Shown: positions 1 through 4,208 of the stretch, piece after piece
How the letters are laid out: each line of letters opens with the position of its first letter
Numbering within the stretch: position 1 is the stretch's first letter
NCBI GenBank assembly: GCA_900769385.1
Contig: CAAGGO010000018.1
Location: 1 to 7,268 of the forward strand
Length of the DNA stretch: 7,268 bases
Reading direction: 5' to 3'
Source: Rikenellaceae bacterium
GTDB taxonomy: Bacteria; Bacteroidota; Bacteroidia; Bacteroidales; UBA932
Notes under the pieces: model-generated
Seen by the model: only the letters and a program-made list of their open reading frames with translations
What the model was told of the DNA's origin: nothing
The model's database searches: none
Position numbers and translations under genes: made by a program

Positions 1-123
1 TCAATGCAAATCACGCAAGTATGTAGAAATCAGAACAGTTGCTAACTCATTACCTCGTTCTTGAACTTTCCGCATAAACTTTTTATTCTTAGCGGATTAT
101 AAGATTATTCCAAAAATATCATT
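1..123. other. Upstream intergenic stretch, possibly the tail of a preceding gene
   Basis: No gene can be assigned with confidence. On the plus strand a frame is open from base 2 to a TGA at 62-64 and could be the last 20 codons of an upstream protein (ending VANSLPRS). On the minus strand a 24-codon frame runs from an ATG at 75-73 to a TGA at 3-1, with an in-frame stop just before it at 99-97. Either may be chance. A weak imperfect hairpin (TCCGC at 69-73 with GCGGA at 92-96, extended inward by TAA/TTA across a bulged A) lacks a T run on either side, so it is not called a terminator. The stretch is AT-rich, as expected for sequence upstream of a promoter. Confidence 0.3.
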
Positions 124-131
124 TAACTTTG
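124..131 (+). promoter_or_regulatory. Predicted Bacteroidota -7 promoter box for the trp leader
   Basis: TAACTTTG matches the TAnnTTTG -7 consensus used by the primary sigma factor of Bacteroidota. A start site a few bases downstream (about 135-138) would lie almost on the leader ATG at 140. No TTTG -33 box is visible at the expected distance (around 97-105), which is common for weaker promoters in this phylum but lowers certainty. Its place just before a Trp-rich leader ORF is the main support. Confidence 0.55.
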
Positions 132-139
132 TATAAGTT

Positions 140-214
140 ATGAAGAACATTTTGGTAAATATCAGTTTTTGGTGGTGGCACAGAAGTAAATCTCCTGTGA
201 GCATTGCCGTGTAA
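140..214 (+). CDS. trpL: Tryptophan leader peptide (attenuation sensor)
   Basis: A 24-codon ORF from ATG (140-142) to TAA (212-214) that begins MKNILVNISFWWWHRSK. Codons 11-13 are three tandem TGG Trp codons (170-178). An in-frame TAA at 134-136 rules out an upstream extension. Trp is a rare amino acid, so three in a row in a tiny ORF just before a tryptophan synthase gene and a terminator hairpin is the hallmark of a trp attenuation leader. The peptide probably has no function once made: ribosome speed over the TGG codons would report charged tRNA-Trp. The Trp codons sit directly 5' of pairing segment 1 (179-183), and the stop codon lies just past segment 2 (195-203), the spacing ribosome-mediated attenuation needs. 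There is no clear Shine-Dalgarno, and given the promoter position the message may be nearly leaderless. The symbol is assigned by function, not homology. Confidence 0.8.
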   Translation: MKNILVNISFWWWHRSKSPVSIAV

Positions 215-263
215 TATATTTGCCGTAAAATATAAGGCCCGTTGCTCACAAGCATCGGGCCTT
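179..263 (+). promoter_or_regulatory. Ribosome-mediated trp attenuator (competing RNA stems)
   Basis: Three competing pairings can be traced base by base. Segment 1:2 pairs CACAG (179-183) with CTGTG (195-199). Segment 2:3, the antiterminator, pairs TGTGAGCA (196-203) with TGCTCACA (243-250), eight contiguous pairs. Segment 3:4, the terminator, pairs AAGGCCCG (234-241) with CGGGCCTT (256-263), topped by TGCT (243-246) with AGCA (251-254). Segment 2 cannot be in both 1:2 and 2:3, and 243-250 cannot be in both the antiterminator and the terminator apex. Expected behaviour: with scarce Trp the ribosome stalls at 170-178 and covers segment 1, freeing 2 to pair with 3, so trpB is read. With ample Trp it reaches the stop at 212-214, covers segment 2, and the terminator forms. 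The pairings are seen; the regulatory behaviour is inferred from the known enterobacterial model. A T-box or TRAP mechanism is less likely because the Trp codons lie in a translated frame. Confidence 0.75.
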
Positions 264-265
264 TT
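234..265 (+). terminator. Intrinsic terminator of the trp leader
   Basis: The hairpin has an eight-pair GC-rich lower stem (234-241 with 256-263), one T-T mismatch (242/255), four more pairs (243-246 with 251-254) and a CACA tetraloop (247-250). It ends in TTTT (262-265), a short run, so release may be partial, as suits an attenuator. It lies 28 bases before the trpB start codon and after the leader stop codon, so it can only act on transcripts heading into trpB. Confidence 0.8.
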
Positions 266-292
266 CAATTGAAAGGAAAAAATACATACATT

Positions 293-1579
293 ATGAAAAC
301 AACAAAGAAGATTACATTGCCGGAAGACGAGATTCCTAAACAATGGTACAACATCCTGGCAGATATGCCTAATCAGCCGCAGCCTTTGTTGAATCCCAAG
401 ACCAGGGAGCCCCTTAAAGCAGAGGAGATGGAGCAGCTTTTTGCAAAGGAGCTGGTAGCACAGGAGTTCTCTAAAGAGAGGTTCATTGATATTCCCGATG
501 AAGTACGCACACTTCTTAAAATATACCGTCCTACCCCCCTTGTACGTGCAAGCGGACTGGAGAAGGCATTGGATACCCCGGCAAAGATCTATTTCAAGAA
601 TGAGAGTGTAAGCCCGGTTGGTTCACACAAGCTGAATTCTGCAATTCCGCAGGCATACTACAACAAGATACAGGGAATCACCCATCTTACAACAGAGACC
701 GGTGCCGGCCAGTGGGGCTCTTCAATGAGCATTGCCTGTGAGCACTTTGGCCTTGACCTTAACGTGTTTATGGTTAAGAGCAGCTATGAGGCAAAACCTT
801 ACCGCAAGCTTGTAATGCGCACATATGGCGGAAAAGTACATCCTTCCCCAACAAACCTTACAGAGTTTGGACGTAATGTATTGGCTTCAGACCCCAATTG
901 CGGTGGTACTCTTGGAATGGCAATCTCTGAGGCTGTAGAGATGGCTACAAATACTCCAAATTGCAGATATGTATTGGGCAGTGTGCTAAACCACGTGCTG
1001 CTGCACCAGACAATCATAGGATTGGAGGCAGAGAAGCAGATGGAGATGACAGGAGATTACCCTACAAAAGTGATTGCCTGCTTTGGCGGTGGTTCAAACT
1101 TTGCCGGAATAACATTCCCTTTCTTGCGCCATAACCTTACAGCCGGAAAAACTACCGAGTTCATAGCGGCAGAACCGGCCTGTTGCCCTAAACTTTCAAC
1201 CGGAAAGATGATGTATGACTACGGAGATACCGCAGGTATGACACCGCTTATCCCTATGCTTTCACTTGGAAGCGATTTCCAGCCGGAGCAGATTCATGCG
1301 GCCGGATTGAGATACCACGGTGGCGGACAGATTGTAAGCCAGCTTGTACAGGACGGCTACATCAACTCAGTTGCAATTCCTCAGGATGAGACTTTCAGGG
1401 CCGGTATATTGTTTGCCCGTGCAGAGGGTATAATCCCTGCTCCTGAATCTACCCACGCCATTGCAGCAACTATACGTGAGGCACTCAAAGCAAAGGAAGA
1501 GGGTCGTGAGGAGGTGCTTCTGTTCAACTTGAGCGGACACGGACTCATTGATTTGCCGGCATACGAGAAATATCTGTAG
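293..1579 (+). CDS. trpB: Tryptophan synthase beta chain, TrpB2-type (TrpB-like PLP enzyme)
   Basis: A cytosolic PLP enzyme expected to join indole and L-serine into L-tryptophan. The 428 residues fit the longer TrpB2 class (classical TrpB1 is about 400). Visible landmarks: the PLP lysine K113 in GSHKLNSA (110-117); the catalytic glutamate E135 in ETGAGQWG; the phosphate-binding loop FGGGSNF (264-270); the RYHGGG segment (340-345) typical of TrpB2; and a C-terminal SGHG (414-417). The ATG at 293 is chosen. The frame can be read back to a TTG at 242, but that lies inside the terminator hairpin and adds 17 residues with no family resemblance. A weak purine stretch (AAAGGA, 272-277) precedes the start. 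No trpA is adjacent, as is common for TrpB2, which often works without TrpA. The Trp-codon leader upstream supports a real role in Trp supply, perhaps salvage of free indole, rather than serine deamination alone. Confidence 0.93.
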   Translation: MKTTKKITLPEDEIPKQWYNILADMPNQPQPLLNPKTREPLKAEEMEQLFAKELVAQEFSKERFIDIPDEVRTLLKIYRPTPLVRASGLEKALDTPAKIYFKNESVSPVGSHKLNSAIPQAYYNKIQGITHLTTETGAGQWGSSMSIACEHFGLDLNVFMVKSSYEAKPYRKLVMRTYGGKVHPSPTNLTEFGRNVLASDPNCGGTLGMAISEAVEMATNTPNCRYVLGSVLNHVLLHQTIIGLEAEKQMEMTGDYPTKVIACFGGGSNFAGITFPFLRHNLTAGKTTEFIAAEPACCPKLSTGKMMYDYGDTAGMTPLIPMLSLGSDFQPEQIHAAGLRYHGGGQIVSQLVQDGYINSVAIPQDETFRAGILFARAEGIIPAPESTHAIAATIREALKAKEEGREEVLLFNLSGHGLIDLPAYEKYL

Positions 1580-1588
1580 GAAAATGAG

Positions 1589-1596
1589 TATATTTG
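1589..1596 (+). promoter_or_regulatory. Possible internal promoter (-7 box) before the serine hydrolase gene
   Basis: TATATTTG in the 61-base gap after trpB matches TAnnTTTG exactly. Transcription would start near 1600-1603, about 40 bases before the ATG at 1641. No TTTG -33 element sits at the usual spacing; the nearest, at 1552-1555, is too far. If it works, it would free the two hydrolase genes from tryptophan attenuation. An eight-base box with two free positions is easily met by chance in AT-rich DNA. Confidence 0.35.
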
Positions 1597-1640
1597 TAAG
1601 TGAAGGTGTTTTCCTTGGCAAAATTTAACGGATACTTGAT

Positions 1641-3362
1641 ATGAAAAAACATTTCTCATTGTTGGCTGCGGCATTGCTGGTATGCGGTGCAGCATTTGCC
1701 CAGAACCAGAAACCCTCTAAGGAGGAGGTTGTAAAGGAGATAGACAGTTACATACAGGAGGTTATTGATACCTGGAAGATTCCGGGAATGGCGGCGGCAT
1801 TTTCATTGGACAACCAGCCCCTTTTTGCAAAAGGTTATGGTGTCAAGGAGGTGCGTCCTGCAGATGGAATAGGTTTCAGGGGAATCCACGCCTCTGACCG
1901 CAGGGTTGCAAGCGGCGGAGTGCCCGGTGTTGTGAACACTCCCGGTGAGCCCATTGATGTAAATACAGTTTTCCAGATTGGTTCGGTTTCAAAATCATTC
2001 ACTTCCACCATTATGGGGCAGCTTGTGGATGAGGGGCTTGTAAAATGGGAGGATACAGTAAAGAACATTCTTCCCGATTTCAAGTACTATGACCAGTATG
2101 TTACAGAGAATATGCAGGTTATTGATGTAATGACTCACCGTACAGGTATTGGCGGACAGGTTGGAACCTATTTCCCTAACCTGGGATATGACAGGGATGA
2201 CTGCTACAAGATGTTGGCACTTATCAAACCTGCATACTCGTTCCGCGGTGCATACCAGTACAACAACAGCACATTCCTTATTGCCGAGAAGATCATAGAG
2301 AAGGTGACCGGCAAGAGTTGGGAGGAGAACTTGCAGGAGCGCGTGTTCAATAAAGCCGGAATGAAGAGCTCTTCAGCAAATGCAGAAGGATTTGCGGCAT
2401 CTAAGAATGTGGCTACCCCTCACGATTACAGATATACTACTGTTGAGCTTGCAAAAGCGCAGTTCCCACAGCTTCTTGATGTTCCTGCAGATACAAAAGG
2501 TGAGATTGTAACCCTTCCGCTTTACGGTGACGAGCAGGCACTTTACTGGCTAACAGGTGTTGGCCCTGCCGGCAGCATCAACTCAAATGTAATGGATATG
2601 TTGCGCTATGCGCAGATGCATATGAACAACGGTTATATTGTAGATCCGGTATATGCAAAGAAAGATGTGGGTGGAACCCCTTCTGCAATGGATACAACTT
2701 TCATTATGTCTGACAAGGCAATGAGAAAACTTCACACTGGTGTAACCATTACCTCTCAGGCAGACAACCGTACTACATTGTATGCACAGTGCTGGTTTGT
2801 GGAGCAGAACAACAAGTACAGACTATATTTCCATACAGGTACAACCTGGGGAATGACAGCCATCTGTTTCTTTGTTCCTGAGATCAAGCTTAGCGGAGTA
2901 TTGCTTTCAAACTGTGAGATGGGCTCAAATCCAAGATATGCAATTATGTACAAACTTATTGACCTTGTAATGGGATTGCCTACCAAAGATTACAGCAAGG
3001 AGTACTTTGAGTCATATATCACATCAAATGAGAAGAGCTGGGCAAAAGAGCGTGCCGCAGAGAAACCTGCAAAAGTTGCAGCTGCTCCCGATAAGGCAAT
3101 TGTTGGTGAGTATGCCAAAGATGAACTGTTTGGCGATGCCCGCATCTCAAAAGGCAAGGACGGATTGTACATTGAGCTTGGCAAGAAAGGTTACAAAAAC
3201 AAGCTTGTACACATAAATGGAAACACTTGGGAGTTCCGTAGCGACGGATATGCATTCCCTGTGGAGTTTGCATTTGATGCCCAAGGCAAGAAAGCTACCG
3301 GATTCATTGTAAAATTCCCTAACAAGGAAGAGGAGAGCATTGGTGGCTGGAGCAGAAAATAA
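1641..3362 (+). CDS. Exported serine hydrolase, class C beta-lactamase fold with DUF3471-like tail
   Basis: A 573-residue secreted protein. A signal peptide (residues 1-20, cleavage AFA|Q) sends it to the periplasm; LVCG lacks the small residue before Cys that a lipobox needs. The penicillin-binding/AmpC-like domain spans about 33-445. It has the nucleophile motif S115-V-S-K118, a Y207-N-N209 motif standing for YxN, and H398-T-G400 standing for KTG. Residues 455-573 form a beta-rich tail like DUF3471, joined by a charged Ala/Lys linker (about 465-483). About 30 Gly- and Pro-rich residues (73-103) separate the first beta strands from the SxxK motif, longer than I expect in this family. Such enzymes include D-aminopeptidases, esterases and muropeptide hydrolases. 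The substrate cannot be told here, and resistance to beta-lactams should not be assumed. It lies 61 bases after trpB and 27 before the next gene, also exported, so the two hydrolases are probably co-transcribed. Confidence 0.9.
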   Translation: MKKHFSLLAAALLVCGAAFAQNQKPSKEEVVKEIDSYIQEVIDTWKIPGMAAAFSLDNQPLFAKGYGVKEVRPADGIGFRGIHASDRRVASGGVPGVVNTPGEPIDVNTVFQIGSVSKSFTSTIMGQLVDEGLVKWEDTVKNILPDFKYYDQYVTENMQVIDVMTHRTGIGGQVGTYFPNLGYDRDDCYKMLALIKPAYSFRGAYQYNNSTFLIAEKIIEKVTGKSWEENLQERVFNKAGMKSSSANAEGFAASKNVATPHDYRYTTVELAKAQFPQLLDVPADTKGEIVTLPLYGDEQALYWLTGVGPAGSINSNVMDMLRYAQMHMNNGYIVDPVYAKKDVGGTPSAMDTTFIMSDKAMRKLHTGVTITSQADNRTTLYAQCWFVEQNNKYRLYFHTGTTWGMTAICFFVPEIKLSGVLLSNCEMGSNPRYAIMYKLIDLVMGLPTKDYSKEYFESYITSNEKSWAKERAAEKPAKVAAAPDKAIVGEYAKDELFGDARISKGKDGLYIELGKKGYKNKLVHINGNTWEFRSDGYAFPVEFAFDAQGKKATGFIVKFPNKEEESIGGWSRK

Positions 3363-3389
3363 GAATAAATCAACAATACACTTAATAGA

Positions 3390-4142
3390 ATGAAAAAACT
3401 AATGTTACTTGTGCTGGCTGCAGTTTTGGCCAGCGGAGCATACGCTCAGAAAATTGTAGGTCTTTCATCCAAGGCAAGGGCAGGTGAGGCTTCTGCAAAC
3501 CTTACTTATGTAAATGCTGTAAAGAAGGCAGGTGGAGTTCCATTGGTAATTCCTATGACTACAGATGACAGACAGATTGATGCAATCCTTGAGGTTATTG
3601 ACGCCCTTATCATGACAGGTGGTGAGGATATTGCCCCTTTGAAATATTTTGGTGAGGAGCCGCATCCAAATTTGGGCGAGGTAGTTCCTGAGAGGGATGC
3701 ATTTGATATCAAACTTATTAAAAATGCAGTAGCAAAAGGTATTCCAGTATTGGGTATCTGCCGCGGTGTTCAGGCTATGAATGTTGCATTTGGCGGTACA
3801 TTGTATCAGGATATCCCTACCCAGGTTCCTACTTACAGCATCCAGCACTCACAGGATGCTCCAGGCAGTGTAGGTACACATACAGCAATCATTGAGAAAG
3901 GTTCTCAGTTGCACAAACAGCTTGGTGTTGACCAGATTGCAGTAAACAGCTTCCACCATCAGGCAGTTAAGGATGTTGCTCCAGGTTTTAAAGTTACTGC
4001 AAAATCTAAGGACGGCATTGTAGAGGCTATTGAGAAGATTGACAACCCTAAGGTTTGGGGTGTACAGTTCCACCCTGAGATTCTAGTTTCGGGCGGAAAC
4101 AATGATTTCATTGGTATTTTCAAAGCCCTATTGGCTGACTAA
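3390..4142 (+). CDS. Exported peptidase C26 / gamma-glutamyl hydrolase-like class I amidotransferase-fold protein
   Basis: A 250-residue protein with a signal peptide (1-19, cleavage AYA|Q) and one class I glutamine amidotransferase-like domain. The nucleophile elbow is GICRGVQAMN with C124. The other triad members are H228 and E230 in VQFHPE. TGGEDI (76-81) and NSFHHQAV (186-193) are typical of the peptidase C26 / PuuD group, which cleaves gamma-glutamyl bonds, as in gamma-glutamyl-GABA or folate polyglutamates. There is no synthetase domain, so it should act as a free-standing hydrolase. PuuD is cytosolic; here the export signal implies periplasmic processing of gamma-glutamyl peptides or peptidoglycan-like fragments, which is inference. 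The Gln after the cleavage site fits the Bacteroidota habit of exposing N-terminal Gln for pyroglutamate formation. It follows the serine hydrolase by 27 bases and ends at a strong terminator, so it is the last gene of its transcript. Confidence 0.9.
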   Translation: MKKLMLLVLAAVLASGAYAQKIVGLSSKARAGEASANLTYVNAVKKAGGVPLVIPMTTDDRQIDAILEVIDALIMTGGEDIAPLKYFGEEPHPNLGEVVPERDAFDIKLIKNAVAKGIPVLGICRGVQAMNVAFGGTLYQDIPTQVPTYSIQHSQDAPGSVGTHTAIIEKGSQLHKQLGVDQIAVNSFHHQAVKDVAPGFKVTAKSKDGIVEAIEKIDNPKVWGVQFHPEILVSGGNNDFIGIFKALLAD

Positions 4143-4165
4143 AAGTGCCTGCGAGAGCAGTCTAT

Positions 4166-4208
4166 AAAAAACTGAGAGCTATCTTCTGGATAGCTCTCTT
4201 ATTTTTTT
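4166..4208. terminator. Bidirectional terminator between convergent operons
   Basis: A perfect ten-pair hairpin joins GAGAGCTATC (4174-4183) to GATAGCTCTC (4189-4198) with loop TTCTG. On the right it runs into TTATTTTTTT (4199-4208), ending plus-strand transcripts of the hydrolase genes. On the left are six A (4166-4171), which read as a U run for minus-strand transcripts of malQ. One stem therefore serves both directions. The minus-strand malQ stop codon lies at 4179-4181, so most of the hairpin and the whole right-hand T run are also malQ coding sequence. Confidence 0.88.

Noticed and set aside
242..292. A longer trpB starting at a TTG codon at 242
   Set aside because: The start would lie inside the terminator hairpin, and the extra 17 residues do not resemble TrpB2 N-termini. 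The ATG at 293 gives a natural beginning.
124..292. T-box, TRAP-type or riboswitch control of trpB
   Set aside because: No T-box specifier or conserved T-box sequence and no series of GAG/TAG triplets was seen. A translated Trp-rich ORF with three competing stems explains the region better.
1578..1615. Inverted repeat AGGAAAA / TTTTCCT after trpB as a terminator
   Set aside because: Only seven AT-rich pairs around a 24-base loop, with no T run after it. Too weak to call an intrinsic terminator.
1641..3362. The serine hydrolase as a beta-lactam resistance gene
   Set aside because: It shares the fold and SxxK motif only; HTG replaces KTG and a DUF3471-like tail is present, as in peptidase or esterase relatives.
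3465..3848. A 127-codon minus-strand frame opposite the C26 hydrolase
   Set aside because: Antisense to a gene with intact catalytic motifs; composition rich in Cys, Asn and Ile is typical of a shadow frame.
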